64,000 nucleotides of DNA from Chromobacterium sp. ATCC 53434 (GTDB taxonomy: Bacteria; Pseudomonadota; Gammaproteobacteria; Burkholderiales; Chromobacteriaceae), in NCBI RefSeq assembly GCF_002848345.1, contig NZ_CP025429.1:3658001-3722000 (forward strand), in the 5' to 3' direction. This document shows positions 1 through 8,970 of this stretch, in pieces; within the stretch, counting starts at the first letter, position 1; each line of letters begins with the position of its first letter. The notes under the pieces were generated by a model. The model made no database searches, was not told the origin of the DNA, and saw only the letters and a program-made list of their open reading frames with translations. The position numbers and the translations under genes are program-made.

Positions 1-679
1 CCTCGACTCGGCTTTCATAATCGGCGAAGCTGTTGCTCAGGCAATCAAGATACGACATCAGCGAAAGATCGGGATCCCCTGTCTCGACGTGCACATCCGG
101 TCGGCAGGTATCCATCACCTCATAACTGTGATAACCGTTGGCGCCAAAATCCAGTTCCAGAATTTCCGGCTTGTTGCTGACCAGCATCGCCACCGCGCCG
201 GTGCCCTGCGAAGGCTCGGCATAGGTGAATTTGGCGGTAGCCCTGGTCACGTCGGTGGCGATCACCAGGACCTTGGCGTTGGGGGAGGCGTTGGAGGCGA
301 TGAAGTTGACCGCCATCTGCAAGGCAGCGGTTCCGCCATAGCATGCCTGTTTGATCTCAAACAGGCGGCAACGGCGATTCAAACCGAGATAATCGTGGAT
401 ATAGGTGCTGAGAGACTTGCCGAAATCCAGACCGGACTCACTCGCCGTGATGACCATCTCAATCCGGTCCCGGTCTTCGGCGTCCAGTGCGTCAATCATG
501 GGCTTGGCCGCATTGACTGCATTTGTCACCGGATCTTCGCAAGGCAGGCTGACCGACTTGCGCTCCATCAGCAGATTTGAAAATCTATGCAAGTCTAATT
601 TGCGGTACTCGAATAGATCGTGAACGCCGATGCAAGCAAAACCAAAAAAGCTACTGATACTTTCGATGCCAATATCCAT
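1..679 (-). CDS. Polyketide-type HMG-CoA synthase, N-terminal part (cut by window edge)
   Basis: Translation of the minus strand from the ATG at 677-679 stays open for 226 codons to the window edge. Residues around 107-120 read FEIKQACYGGTAAL, the Cys nucleophile motif (C113) of HMG-CoA synthases, and TASESGLD supplies the general base (E81). Spacing and flanks match the PksG/MupH/CurD branch that adds acetate to ACP-bound beta-ketoacyl chains during polyketide beta-branching. The catalytic His and the C-terminal half lie beyond position 1; the family is about 410-420 residues. A strong ribosome site, GAGGAAGG, sits 7 nt before the ATG. Codons are much less GC-rich than in housekeeping neighbours (TTT TTT GGT TTT GCT), which suggests transfer. 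A primary-metabolism mevalonate enzyme is possible but less likely in this lineage. Confidence 0.85.
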   Translation of the reverse strand, partial: MDIGIESISSFFGFACIGVHDLFEYRKLDLHRFSNLLMERKSVSLPCEDPVTNAVNAAKPMIDALDAEDRDRIEMVITASESGLDFGKSLSTYIHDYLGLNRRCRLFEIKQACYGGTAALQMAVNFIASNASPNAKVLVIATDVTRATAKFTYAEPSQGTGAVAMLVSNKPEILELDFGANGYHSYEVMDTCRPDVHVETGDPDLSLMSYLDCLSNSFADYESRVE

Positions 680-1382
680 TCGACTTACCTTCCTCAATAC
701 AAAGTACCGCAATGAAGATATGTCTGATTTTGGCTGGAGAATCTGCGAGTTACTCAGGCCCACCTTTCGACTTGCAGAATCTCCCAAGCCAAAACAGAAT
801 GCCACGATCGAACAAGCATAATCAAAGATCGATAAATATTCGAGGTAGATAATACAGCCGCCAATCTTCGAACAACACCTGCCCATTCAGACAGTTGAAT
901 TAATTTAATGCATCAGATATGCCGATAATGACGAAATGATTTCCAAACAGAACGCAAGGCATTCTCCGGCATTCATTCAACAGCAATATTTCGGGAAGAA
1001 TCGTGAATAAACGCGGGAGCGCTTCGCATTCGAATAAGACCGCGCATCGCGTGGAAAGTCAGGACAGCTCGGCATTTCAGCCGGCAAGAAAGAATGGCGC
1101 TCATGCTTGAGCCGCCAAATTAGAAAATCAAAGCAGAAAATAAGATATACAATCAGCCGACAAGCAATATCGGTACAGAACGAAAGAATTATTCTAGATC
1201 AAACAAAAAACCGGCGCCGTCATTCCAGGCATTGCCGATGACATCGATACCACGGATTGCCACAATCCTTCAGCGAAAATGGTCAATCCCGGCGAGCGCC
1301 GATCGGCGTCGTCCGAATATCCGGGCACCGTAAAGGGAGGTCAAACGACAAGCGGCGACCGCACCCGCCGTCGCCGCGCAAG
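680..1382. other. AT-rich intergenic region upstream of the HMG-CoA synthase gene
   Basis: About 700 bases without a convincing gene. Short open frames here lack ribosome sites and codon bias. Base composition is much richer in A and T than the core genes, especially 800-1210, as expected for the border of an acquired cluster. It holds the imperfect inverted repeat at 728-794 and presumably the promoter of the minus-strand gene. Confidence 0.6.
728..794. repeat. Imperfect inverted repeat in the leader of the HMG-CoA synthase gene
   Basis: Left arm 728-749 (TTTTGGCT-GGAGA-ATCTGCGAG) pairs with right arm 771-794 (CTTGCAGA-ATCTCCC-AAGCCAAAA) around a loop of about 21 nt. The mismatches are small bulges. 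It begins 49 nt upstream of the ATG. There is no GC-rich stem plus T-run, so it does not look like a terminator. A regulator-binding site or a structured 5' leader fits better. Confidence 0.5.
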
Positions 1383-1408
1383 AAAAACGGCAGCCCGCCA
1401 GGCTGCCG
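1383..1408 (-). terminator. Rho-independent terminator after rnhA
   Basis: On the minus strand, CGGCAGCC-TGGCG-GGCTGCCG is followed by TTTTT. It starts 13 nt past the rnhA stop codon. Confidence 0.85.
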
Positions 1409-1420
1409 CTTGCTTCAGGT

Positions 1421-1864
1421 TCAGGCCAGCTCCGCGCCCCTGTTGGCCAGACGATCGGCCCTTTCATTGAACTCATGCCCGGCGTGGCCCTTGACCCAGC
1501 GCCACTCCACGTCCAGATGACGATTGCGCTCGGCGTCCAGCTGCTGCCATAGATCGGCGTTCTTCACCGGCTCCTTGGCCGCGGTCTTCCAGCCGCGCGC
1601 CTTCCAGCCGTGTATCCACTCGGAGATGCCCTTCTGCACATACTGCGAGTCGGTATAGACCACGACGCGGCACGGCCGGTTCAGGGCCGCCAGGCCCCGG
1701 ATCACCGCCAGCATCTCCATGCGGTTGTTGGTGGTGCCCGGCTCGCCGCCGAACAATTCCTTTTCCTTGCCCTTGAAGCGCAAAAGCGCGCCCCAGCCGC
1801 CGGGTCCCGGGTTGCCCTTGCAGGAACCGTCGGTGTAAATCTCGACCTTGTCTTCGGTAGTCAT
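1421..1864 (-). CDS. rnhA: Ribonuclease HI
   Basis: A 147-residue protein that cleaves the RNA strand of RNA-DNA hybrids. All four carboxylates are visible in order: IYTDGSC (Asp), NNRMEML (Glu), VYTDSQY (Asp) and NERADRL (Asp), and the family signature GNPGPGGWG is present. Length is close to E. coli RnhA (155). The start is the ATG at 1862-1864, because the longer frame would run into the upstream methyltransferase gene and adds non-homologous residues. The gap to the methyltransferase stop is 10 nt, so the two are probably co-transcribed. A terminator follows. Confidence 0.97.
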   Translation of the reverse strand: MTTEDKVEIYTDGSCKGNPGPGGWGALLRFKGKEKELFGGEPGTTNNRMEMLAVIRGLAALNRPCRVVVYTDSQYVQKGISEWIHGWKARGWKTAAKEPVKNADLWQQLDAERNRHLDVEWRWVKGHAGHEFNERADRLANRGAELA

Positions 1865-1874
1865 GCTGTCTCGT

Positions 1875-2639
1875 TCAATGGCAGGACGATGCGCCGTCCC
1901 GCTCGGTTGCATCCGGGCGCTTGTGGGTGTGGTGGCGCTCGTTGCCGGCCACCACGCCGAGCGCGCCCTTGTTCTTGGCCTGCTGTTTCCAGGTCGGGGT
2001 GATCAGGCGCATGCCGCGCTGGCGCTTCACCGCCTCTATGCCGTACACCCCGGCCGCCAGCGGCCACCAACGCTCGCCGGCCTCCTCCATGAAGCCGCAG
2101 CGCGCCAGCCAGTCTTCGCGCGCGAACGGCGGCGCATAGGCCAGAAAGGCCGCGTCCTCCGGCTCCAGCTCCAGCAGCGCCAGCCAGTCTCGTATCCGCA
2201 CCTGGGTGAAGAAGTTGCCGTTCCACGGCACCGAGTCCCGCCCCTGTATCAAGCGACGCACGCCCCACAGCGACAGCGGGTTGAAGCCGGTCAGGATCAG
2301 CCGGCCCTCCGGCATCAGCACCCGATCGGCCTCGCGCAATACCTGGTGCGGCTGGGTGGTAAAATCCAGCACATGGGGCATCGCCAGCAGATCCAGGCTG
2401 CGAGTCTCGAACGGCAGGCAGGCGGCGTCGCAGCGAACGTCGACCTCGCCATAGTCCGCCACCCGGCATTGCCAGGGGATGCGGTTGCCGCGCAGGCAGT
2501 CCATCTCCGGCAAGCCCACCTGCACCGCGTGGTAGCCGAACACATCGGCCGCCGCGCGCTCGAAATACGCCTGTTCGCGCTGCAGCAGGTAGCGGCCGAG
2601 CTCGGTGCCGGCCAACCAGCCGCCAAACGATTTTTTCAT
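1875..2639 (-). CDS. Class I SAM-dependent methyltransferase
   Basis: A 254-residue protein. The segment [39 protein letters not shown] has the pattern of motifs II-III of small-molecule methyltransferases (methyltransferase-11 type), and [18 protein letters not shown] matches the post-motif region. The glycine-rich motif I is not obvious. The substrate cannot be told. The gene lies divergent from gloB and directly before rnhA; this methyltransferase-rnhA-gloB grouping recurs in many beta- and gammaproteobacteria. The start is the ATG at 2637-2639; an upstream extension would overlap the start region of gloB. Confidence 0.8.
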   Translation of the reverse strand: MKKSFGGWLAGTELGRYLLQREQAYFERAAADVFGYHAVQVGLPEMDCLRGNRIPWQCRVADYGEVDVRCDAACLPFETRSLDLLAMPHVLDFTTQPHQVLREADRVLMPEGRLILTGFNPLSLWGVRRLIQGRDSVPWNGNFFTQVRIRDWLALLELEPEDAAFLAYAPPFAREDWLARCGFMEEAGERWWPLAAGVYGIEAVKRQRGMRLITPTWKQQAKNKGALGVVAGNERHHTHKRPDATERDGASSCH

Positions 2640-2652
2640 TGAGGAAGGCCTT

Positions 2653-3420
2653 ATGGCAGCCATGTTTAGCGTCACCCCCATCGGGGCGTTCTCCGACAAT
2701 TATATCTGGCTTTTGCAAAGCGACGCTCGCGCCGTGGCGGTGGACCCGGGCGAAGCCGCGCCGCTGTTGCGCCATCTGGAGGCGCACGGTTTGGAACTGG
2801 AGGCCATTCTGGTCACCCACCACCATGCCGACCACTGCGGCGGGCTGCCGGAACTGGCCGAGGCCTGTCCCGGCGTGCCGGTCTACGGTCCGGCGGGCCT
2901 CGCCGGCGTCGATCGCCCGGTGCGCGACGGCGACGCGGTCGCGCTCAGCTTCGGACGCGCCGAAGTGCTGGCGGTTCCCGGCCATACGCTGGACCACCTG
3001 GCATACCGGATCGACGGGGCGCTGTTTTGCGGCGACACGATGTTCGCGGCCGGCTGCGGCAGGGTCTTCGAGGGCACGCCGGCCCAGATGCTGGCCTCGC
3101 TGAAAAAACTGGCGCGGCTGCCGCCGGAAACCAAAGTTTACCCGGCGCACGAATACACCTTGTCGAATTTGCGCTTCGCGCTGGCCGCCGATCAGCATAA
3201 TCCGATACTCGCGATGCGCCAGAGCCGGGATGCCGCGCTGCGGGAGCGCGGCCTGCCGACGCTGCCCAGCACCATCGCGCTGGAACTGGCCAGCAACCCC
3301 TTCCTGCGCTGCGACGAGCCGGCGGTACGCGATAGCCTGCGCGAGCGGGGCGGACGGGACGGCGACGACGAGGCCGCCAGCTTCGCCCTGCTGCGGGCCT
3401 GGAAGAACGATTTTCGCTGA
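2653..3420 (+). CDS. gloB: Hydroxyacylglutathione hydrolase (glyoxalase II)
   Basis: A 255-residue metallo-beta-lactamase-fold enzyme that hydrolyses S-lactoylglutathione to lactate and glutathione in methylglyoxal detoxification. The binuclear metal motif is THHHADHCGG. Further ligands are the His of VPGHTLDH, the Asp of FCGDTMF and the His of YPAHEYT. The start is the ATG at 2653, with GAGGAAGG 4 nt before it; two more ATGs nearby (2605, 2662) lack this spacing. The start region faces the divergent methyltransferase gene with only 13 bases between, so promoters must lie inside coding sequence. Confidence 0.96.
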   Translation: MAAMFSVTPIGAFSDNYIWLLQSDARAVAVDPGEAAPLLRHLEAHGLELEAILVTHHHADHCGGLPELAEACPGVPVYGPAGLAGVDRPVRDGDAVALSFGRAEVLAVPGHTLDHLAYRIDGALFCGDTMFAAGCGRVFEGTPAQMLASLKKLARLPPETKVYPAHEYTLSNLRFALAADQHNPILAMRQSRDAALRERGLPTLPSTIALELASNPFLRCDEPAVRDSLRERGGRDGDDEAASFALLRAWKNDFR

Positions 3421-3531
3421 AAACCACATGCCGGATACGTAACTTCCCGCAGCCCGATGCCGATTCCCTTTACAGGCGCGGCAAATGGGCTATCAACAAT
3501 GAAAGCGCATGAAATTATTTGGTTTTTTCAA

Positions 3532-3560
3532 TTGACACCCCCATAGTGCGTGTTTAGCAT
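3532..3560 (+). promoter_or_regulatory. Sigma-70 promoter of the MltD-like gene
   Basis: TTGACA at 3532-3537, a 17-nt spacer and TAGCAT at 3555-3560. The start codon follows 31 nt later. Confidence 0.75.
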
Positions 3561-3591
3561 CAGCCGGAATCGGAATTACGGGCCTGTCTGA

Positions 3592-5487
3592 ATGAAACGC
3601 TTTACCCCATTGGCACTCGCCGTGTCGCTCGCATTGCTGTCCGCATCCCCGGCCATGGCCGGCGCGGACGCCGCCGTCCCGTCTTCGGGCGTCGATGAAG
3701 GGCTGGCTGCCGGCCTGGACATGATGCTGCTGAACTCCAGCCTGCTGCGCAACGGCGACGACGTCTGGAAACGGGCGCGCGAAGGCTTCCAGCTCGACGA
3801 GGTGAACGCCGACGTCGTCCGCCGTCAGGAGCGTTTCTACGCCAGCCGGCCCGAATACTTCAAACGCACACTGGACCGCAGCCGCAAGTATCTGTTCCAT
3901 ATCATGAACGAGGTGGAACGCCGCGGCATGCCGACCGAGATCGCGCTGCTGCCCATGGTCGAAAGCGCCTTCGTCCCCACCGCCAGTTCGCGCGTCGGCG
4001 CCGCCGGCCTGTGGCAGTTCATGCCGGCCACCGGCCGCCACTACGGGCTGGAGCAGACCTGGTGGTACGACGGCCGCCGCGACGTGATGGACGCCACCCG
4101 CGCCGCGCTCGATTATCTGCAGAACCTGTACGCCCAGTTCGGCGACTGGAACCTGGCGCTGGCCGCCTACAACTGGGGCGAGGGCAATCTGGCCCGCGCG
4201 ATCGCCAAAGCCCAGGCCAGCGGCCTCGAGCCGACCTACGAAAACATCCGCCTGCCGAACGAGACCCGCAACTACGTGCCCAAGCTGCTGGCGGTGCGCA
4301 ACATCCTGCTGAACCCGGAAAAATACGGCGTCCGCCTCGACAAGTTCCCGAACAAGCCCTACTTCGTCACGGTCTCCACCGGCAAACACATGAACATCGA
4401 CATCGCCGCCAAGCTGGCCGGCATCTCGGTGGCGGAATTCAAGGAACTGAATCCGGCGTTCAATCTGCCGGTATACGCGTACAAGGCCGGCCGCCAGATG
4501 CTGCTGCCGGCAACCAGGGCCGATCGTTTCGAGGCCAATCTGGAAAAGTGGAACAAACCGCTGCTGACCTGGGAAGTCTACATTCCCAAGGGCGACGAGA
4601 ACGTCAACGCCGTCGCCGGCGACCACGGCATGAGCACCGGCCAGCTGCTGGCGGCCAACCGCATCAACGGCGCGACGCTGCGTGCCGGGCAGCCGGTGCT
4701 GGTGGCCGTCAACAAGCGTCTGAACGACGGCCAGCCGCTGGAGTCGGTCGATACGCCGCTGGCCGACACGCCGGCCGACGTGACGATGATCGCCCAGGCC
4801 GAGACCGTTCCGGCCCCGATGCCGGCCATCGCCCGGACGGCCCCGGCCGCCGCGCCCGCCGTCGTCCAGGTCGCCTCGTCCGCGCCGCCGGCTCCCGCTC
4901 CTCAATCGACAACGGTCGCGCTGGCGGCCGCGCCGCAAGCGGCTGAAGCGCTCGTCGTCGCCCGACAGGACGCCGCGCCGGCCGCGATCGACGCGTCCTC
5001 CACTCGCCAGGCGGTGCTGCTCGCCGCCGCGGCGCGCCCCGACGACGGCCCGGCCCGTTCGCTGGCGGCCCGCAGCCTCGGCAGCTATACCGTCGCCAGC
5101 GGCGATACGCTGTACAGCATCGCCCGCCGCAGCAATCTCAGCGTCGACGAGCTCAGAATGCTGAACCAGCTGAACGACAATGTGGTCCAGGTCGGCCAGC
5201 AGCTGCGACTGAAGGCCGCGATCCAGGCCGATACCCAGCTTGCCGCCGGCGACGATAACGACGGCGGCAACGAACCGGCGCTGCTGAAAGTCTCCGACAA
5301 CCGTCCGACCTCGGCCCCGGTCGCGTCGACGCGCCACAGCACCGAATACGTGGTGAAGCGCGGCGACACGCTGTACAGCATCGCCCGCCGCTTCGGCGTC
5401 ACCCACCACGACATCCACCGCCTCAGCGGCGGACGCCAGGCCACCCACATCCAGCCCGGCCAGAAAGTGAAGATCGTCGGCCTGTAA
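3592..5487 (+). CDS. mltD: Membrane-bound lytic murein transglycosylase D-like protein with LysM repeats
   Basis: A 631-residue exported protein. Residues 1-23 are a signal peptide (MKRFTPLALAVSLALLSASPAMAG, cut after AMA); no lipobox Cys is seen, unlike E. coli MltD. The soluble lytic transglycosylase domain (about 95-250) has the catalytic Glu in PMVESAF (E124) followed by SRVGAAGLWQFMPATG. A degenerate LysM lies near 320-370. After an Ala/Pro linker (about 400-490) come two good LysM repeats, near 496-540 (GSYTVASGDTLYSIARR) and 582-629. It cleaves peptidoglycan to 1,6-anhydro-muropeptides in the periplasm. It has its own promoter and a terminator on its far side, so it is monocistronic. 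Confidence 0.93.
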   Translation: MKRFTPLALAVSLALLSASPAMAGADAAVPSSGVDEGLAAGLDMMLLNSSLLRNGDDVWKRAREGFQLDEVNADVVRRQERFYASRPEYFKRTLDRSRKYLFHIMNEVERRGMPTEIALLPMVESAFVPTASSRVGAAGLWQFMPATGRHYGLEQTWWYDGRRDVMDATRAALDYLQNLYAQFGDWNLALAAYNWGEGNLARAIAKAQASGLEPTYENIRLPNETRNYVPKLLAVRNILLNPEKYGVRLDKFPNKPYFVTVSTGKHMNIDIAAKLAGISVAEFKELNPAFNLPVYAYKAGRQMLLPATRADRFEANLEKWNKPLLTWEVYIPKGDENVNAVAGDHGMSTGQLLAANRINGATLRAGQPVLVAVNKRLNDGQPLESVDTPLADTPADVTMIAQAETVPAPMPAIARTAPAAAPAVVQVASSAPPAPAPQSTTVALAAAPQAAEALVVARQDAAPAAIDASSTRQAVLLAAAARPDDGPARSLAARSLGSYTVASGDTLYSIARRSNLSVDELRMLNQLNDNVVQVGQQLRLKAAIQADTQLAAGDDNDGGNEPALLKVSDNRPTSAPVASTRHSTEYVVKRGDTLYSIARRFGVTHHDIHRLSGGRQATHIQPGQKVKIVGL

Positions 5488-5502
5488 TATCGGCCAAACA
5501 GC

Positions 5503-5530
5503 AAAAACGGCCCGTTTCCGGGCCGTTTTT
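5503..5530. terminator. Bidirectional terminator between mltD and the FUSC gene
   Basis: AAAAACGGCCCG, loop TTTC, then CGGGCCGTTTTT. It has an A-run and a T-run on opposite sides and serves the two convergent genes. Confidence 0.9.
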
Positions 5531-5538
5531 CATTTCGC

Positions 5539-6582
5539 TCAGCGTCGCAGCCGGCGCACCAGGCTGCGCGCTGGTGGCGGCGCGGCGATCAGCAGCGGCA
5601 ATATCAGCTGCAACTCCCTGCGCAAGGCCTCCACCGTCAGCGCCAGCTCCGCCACCAGCCAATGGCAATGCGACGGCCGCAGCATCGCCGCCGGGTTGTC
5701 GGCCTCCGGCAGCGGCTCGGACAGCAGCTGAGGCTGGTTGAAGCGCAAGGCGTGGGCGGCCCGCAGCAAGGTGCGGACGATGGCGCGGCGCGGCGAGCGG
5801 TCCTCGGCCAGCGCCGGCGTGACCGAGGCCACCTCGGCCATCCGATCGAGCAAGGTCCAGATGCCGCGCTGAAACCCCTGCACCCGCTCCAACTGCGACG
5901 AGGACAGCGACGACTCCTGCGTCACCGACGCCATCAGGCCGCGCATGCGGATCAGCCTGTCGTTGAACTGCTCCAGCGCCGCCTCGTCCACCAGCGGAAA
6001 GCGCTGGGCGATGCGGTTGTACAGCAGCGCCGCCTCGCGCAGATTGTCGGCCAGCAGAAAGCGCCAGCTGTCTATCGCCCGCAGCGGCAGCGTCGCCGCC
6101 GCCGCCATGCCGATCAGCGAACCGACCAGCACATTGCAGCTGCGCCACAGGGCCTCGTTGATCGGCTCGTCGCCGAGTCCGCCGACGATGACCAGCGTGA
6201 TGCCGGTCAGCAGCGCCAGATAGCCGCCGCGGCCCTGCGCGTGCCAGGTACTCAGCGCGATCACCATCAGCATCCAGCCATAGCAGGCGTACGGCGACAC
6301 GCCGTGCAACACGATGGCCACCAGGCCGGCCAGCGCGCCCAGCAGCGAACCGCCCATCCGTTCCAGCGCCTTGCGCCTGACCCCGCCCCAATGCGGCACG
6401 CCGCCCAACACGATCAATATCGTCACCAGCATCCAGCCGCCGTGCGGCATGCCGCTGGCCACCACCAGCGCCAGACCGGCCAGGAAAGCCAGCGCCACCC
6501 GCAGCACATGCACCTGTCGCGCGTAACGATTCAGATAGTAGGGCACCACCAGCACCCGCCACGACTGCTGCCAGCGACTCAT
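5539..6582 (-). CDS. FUSC-family (YccS/aromatic-acid-exporter-like) membrane protein
   Basis: A 347-residue inner-membrane protein. Hydrophobic segments cluster in the first 185 residues (for example VLRVALAFLAGLALVVASG, WMLVTILIVLGG and a segment ending IALSTWHAQGRGG), followed by a soluble helical C-terminal half. This arrangement fits a single FUSC module rather than the two-module YccS or AaeB proteins of about 650-700 residues. A role in export of aromatic or small organic compounds is inferred from the family only. It starts 4 nt after the dtd stop codon, so the two form an operon. Confidence 0.7.
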   Translation of the reverse strand: MSRWQQSWRVLVVPYYLNRYARQVHVLRVALAFLAGLALVVASGMPHGGWMLVTILIVLGGVPHWGGVRRKALERMGGSLLGALAGLVAIVLHGVSPYACYGWMLMVIALSTWHAQGRGGYLALLTGITLVIVGGLGDEPINEALWRSCNVLVGSLIGMAAAATLPLRAIDSWRFLLADNLREAALLYNRIAQRFPLVDEAALEQFNDRLIRMRGLMASVTQESSLSSSQLERVQGFQRGIWTLLDRMAEVASVTPALAEDRSPRRAIVRTLLRAAHALRFNQPQLLSEPLPEADNPAAMLRPSHCHWLVAELALTVEALRRELQLILPLLIAAPPPARSLVRRLRR

Positions 6583-6586
6583 CGCG

Positions 6587-7039
6587 CTACTCCGGATCGC
6601 GGCTGTCCAGCCAGATGGTGACCGGGCCGTCGTTGATCAGACTGACCCGCATGTCGGCGCCGAACACGCCGGTCGGCACCGGCTTGCCCAGCGCGGCCGC
6701 CAGCGCGGCGACGAAACGGTCGAACAGCGGCTGCGAGATTTCGCCGCGCGCCGCGCGCGAATACGAAGGCCGATTACCCTTCTTCACGCTGGCGTGGAGC
6801 GTGAACTGGCTGACCGCCAGCGCGTCGCCGCCGCAATCGAGCAGGCTGCGGTTCATCACCCCGTCGGCGTCGTTGAAGATTCGCAGCTGGCTGATCTTGC
6901 GCACCAGCCAGTCGATATCGTCCGGCCCGTCCGCCTCCCCCACCCCGACCAGCAGCAGCGCGCCCGCGCCGATTTCGCCGCGGGTCTCCCCCTCCACCGC
7001 AACCGCCGCCTCGCTCACTCTTTGCACCAACACCCGCAT
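6587..7039 (-). CDS. dtd: D-aminoacyl-tRNA deacylase
   Basis: A 150-residue protein that removes D-amino acids (and Gly from tRNA-Ala) from mischarged tRNA. Family motifs are SQFTLHA (about 78-84) and [11 protein letters not shown] near the C-terminus; the latter includes the cross-subunit Gly-Pro dipeptide that excludes L-amino acids. Length equals the family norm (145-150). It is the first gene of a two-gene minus-strand operon with the FUSC gene and is divergent from yaaA. Confidence 0.96.
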   Translation of the reverse strand: MRVLVQRVSEAAVAVEGETRGEIGAGALLLVGVGEADGPDDIDWLVRKISQLRIFNDADGVMNRSLLDCGGDALAVSQFTLHASVKKGNRPSYSRAARGEISQPLFDRFVAALAAALGKPVPTGVFGADMRVSLINDGPVTIWLDSRDPE

Positions 7040-7149
7040 ACCGGCATTCCTCGTCGTGACACTGGTTTCATTCTACCCACTCCACGGCGGCGGACGCGAG
7101 CCGTCCCGCTTCGGTACAATAGCGCCAGTCAAAGAAAAGGAACCGCCGC

Positions 7150-7923
7150 ATGTTGATGGTCATCTCGCCGGCCAAGACGCTGGATTACCAAACGCCTCCC
7201 GCCGTCGAACAGCACAGCCAGCCCGACCTGCTGGACCACAGCGCCGAACTGATAGACGTTCTGCGCAGCAAAAGCCCGCTGGACATCGCCAAGCTGATGG
7301 ACATCAGCGACGCGCTGGCCAATCTGAACGTCGGCCGCTACGCCGACTGGCAGCGTCCGTTCACCGCCGGCAACGCCAAGCAGGCGATCTACGCCTTCAT
7401 GGGCGACGTCTACGAAGGCCTGGACGCCGGCAGCCTGAGCCCCGGCGCCACCGACTACCTGCAGCAACGCCTGCGCATCCTGTCCGGCCTGTACGGCGTG
7501 CTGCGCCCGCTGGACCTGATGCAGGCCTATCGGCTGGAGATGGGCACCCGGCTGGTCAACAGCCGCGGCAAGAATCTGTACGAGTTCTGGGGAAACACCG
7601 TCACCGCCAGGCTCAACGCGCAACTGGAGGCGCTGGACCAGCGCACGCTGGTCAACCTGGCTTCGGACGAATACTTCAAGTCGGTGAAGCCGAAGGCGCT
7701 GAACGCCGCCATCGTCACGCCGGTGTTCCAGGACAGGAAGAACGGCCAGTACAAGATCATCAGCTTCTACGCCAAGCGCGCGCGCGGCCTGATGGCGCGC
7801 TGGGCCGCCGAGCGCGGCGTCGTCGATCCGGAACAGCTGCGCGGCTTCGACAGCGAGGGCTATGCCTTCGACGCCGCCGCCTCCAGCGAACTGAGCTGGG
7901 TCTTCCGCCGCGACCGCGAGTAA
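7150..7923 (+). CDS. yaaA: YaaA-family peroxide stress protein
   Basis: A 257-residue cytosolic DNA-binding protein. In E. coli, YaaA lowers free iron and DNA damage during peroxide stress. The N-terminal signature [13 protein letters not shown] and the internal segments ARALMARW-like ([14 protein letters not shown]) and FDSEGYAFD match the family, and the length agrees. The ribosome site AAAAGGA lies 9 nt before the ATG. A possible -10 (TACAAT) is at 7115-7120, with a poor -35. Confidence 0.95.
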   Translation: MLMVISPAKTLDYQTPPAVEQHSQPDLLDHSAELIDVLRSKSPLDIAKLMDISDALANLNVGRYADWQRPFTAGNAKQAIYAFMGDVYEGLDAGSLSPGATDYLQQRLRILSGLYGVLRPLDLMQAYRLEMGTRLVNSRGKNLYEFWGNTVTARLNAQLEALDQRTLVNLASDEYFKSVKPKALNAAIVTPVFQDRKNGQYKIISFYAKRARGLMARWAAERGVVDPEQLRGFDSEGYAFDAAASSELSWVFRRDRE

Positions 7924-7981
7924 TCTGGCCAAGCCCATCCCCGGCCATTAGCATCATGTTTCTCCCAGACAGGACAAAAGC

Positions 7982-8353
7982 ATGATAGCCGCCGGCCTCA
8001 CCACCTCCGCCGGCGCCTCCGCGCTGGCCGAGCCGTTCTACCAGACAGACCTGCGCTATTTCGGTCCGGGGCGCGCCGACAGCTTGGCCTCGGCGCGCCA
8101 TGTCGCCGCCAAGCTGTTCCAGCCGCATTGCGGCCTGCACGTCATGCTGGCGGAGCGCGACGGCGGCGGCAAAGACCTGATGAAGGCGCTAGCACGCCAT
8201 GCACTGCGATACGACTGCCGGCGAATGGACTGGACCGCTGAACAAGGCAATGCCGCAGCGGTGGATTTTTATCGCCGCCTCGGCGCCGACATCGTCGAGG
8301 ACAAGATCTATTACCACTTCGCCGGCGAGGCGCTGAAAACCTTCGCGGCCTAA
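7982..8353 (+). pseudogene. GNAT-family acetyltransferase with an apparent internal deletion
   Basis: An open frame of 123 codons. The N-terminal part (about 16-60: RYFGPGRADSLASARHVAAKLF, then GLHVMLAERD) looks like the start of a GNAT fold. The C-terminal part (64-120: DLMKALARHALRY, NAAAVDFYRRLGA, VEDKIYYHFAGEAL) is a typical GNAT end. The central beta strands and most of the acetyl-CoA pyrophosphate loop, normally about 30 residues, are missing between AERDG and GGGKDL (near 8162-8170). The frame is intact, so a short protein could be made, but cofactor binding looks lost. It may alternatively be an unusual compact GNAT. Confidence 0.6.
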
Positions 8354-8911
8354 GAGCCTGTTCACGATCTTTTTGCGGCATCGGCCGCTTTCTGCCGGAT
8401 GCTGGGCGCGAAAACCACCGCCCGGCCAGTGGAGTCCGCGTTTTCCGAGCGGCGCGGGCAATGGCCTCGGCAGAATCGATCATGCCGCCGACAAGCAAAA
8501 ACACGCGCCAACGCCTTTCCAGGCCATCCGCCTGCGCCAGCTCATTCGACTCCTGGATGGCAGACCCTCCCGCCTCTTCCCCAGCCGCCCTTCCATGCCA
8601 TGGCGGCAAAAAGCCCGTCCCTGGGATGTCTGAGTCTGCCAGGCCTCGGCATGGCTTTGTCCACCTATCGCTTTGTGGCAGGCATGCGCGGGCGGGCGAA
8701 ATAAAAAGTTCACTTGTAGCATTTTAGTTCTAGTGCTAACAGTAACAACAATAACTAATAAATCACCAGTGATTCGCAGACAACATAAAACGCGAGGCAG
8801 TAGTTGAGTGTGGATCATGCGTATTCCAGCAGCATGCTGGAGTCTGAAGGCGCGCAGCCGCCGGCCGCCTGATTCGCGAATGATGGGCAATGTCAGCAGA
8901 AACGAGACCCG
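8354..8911. other. Intergenic region with a possible repeat remnant, left border of the duplicated islet
   Basis: About 560 bases without a convincing gene. It opens, right at the stop codon of the acetyltransferase, with AGAGCCTGTTCA plus TCTTTT; a similar string stands at 13977. The first 350 bases are GC-rich with weak open frames on both strands. From about 8700 to 8800 the DNA is sharply AT-rich, which fits promoter DNA for the downstream cassette, although no clean -35/-10 pair stands out. Confidence 0.5.
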
Positions 8912-8938
8912 CGCCGCCTCACACGACGAGGCGCTGCG
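8912..8938 (+). promoter_or_regulatory. Leader stem-loop upstream of the first cassette gene (copy 1)
   Basis: A 27-nt near-palindrome with a 6-bp core stem (CGCCTC with GAGGCG) and a 3-bp outer stem. It ends 19 nt before the GGAGG ribosome site. It is conserved in position in copy 2 (10459-10485), where one core C-G pair is replaced by T-A on both sides. Confidence 0.5.
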
Positions 8939-8970
8939 GAATGTGACATCTCTCTTTGGAGGAAACAAAG

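Noticed and set aside
630..821. 63-codon plus-strand frame across the HMG-CoA synthase start
   Set aside because: Overlaps the start and ribosome site of the minus-strand gene and has no motif.
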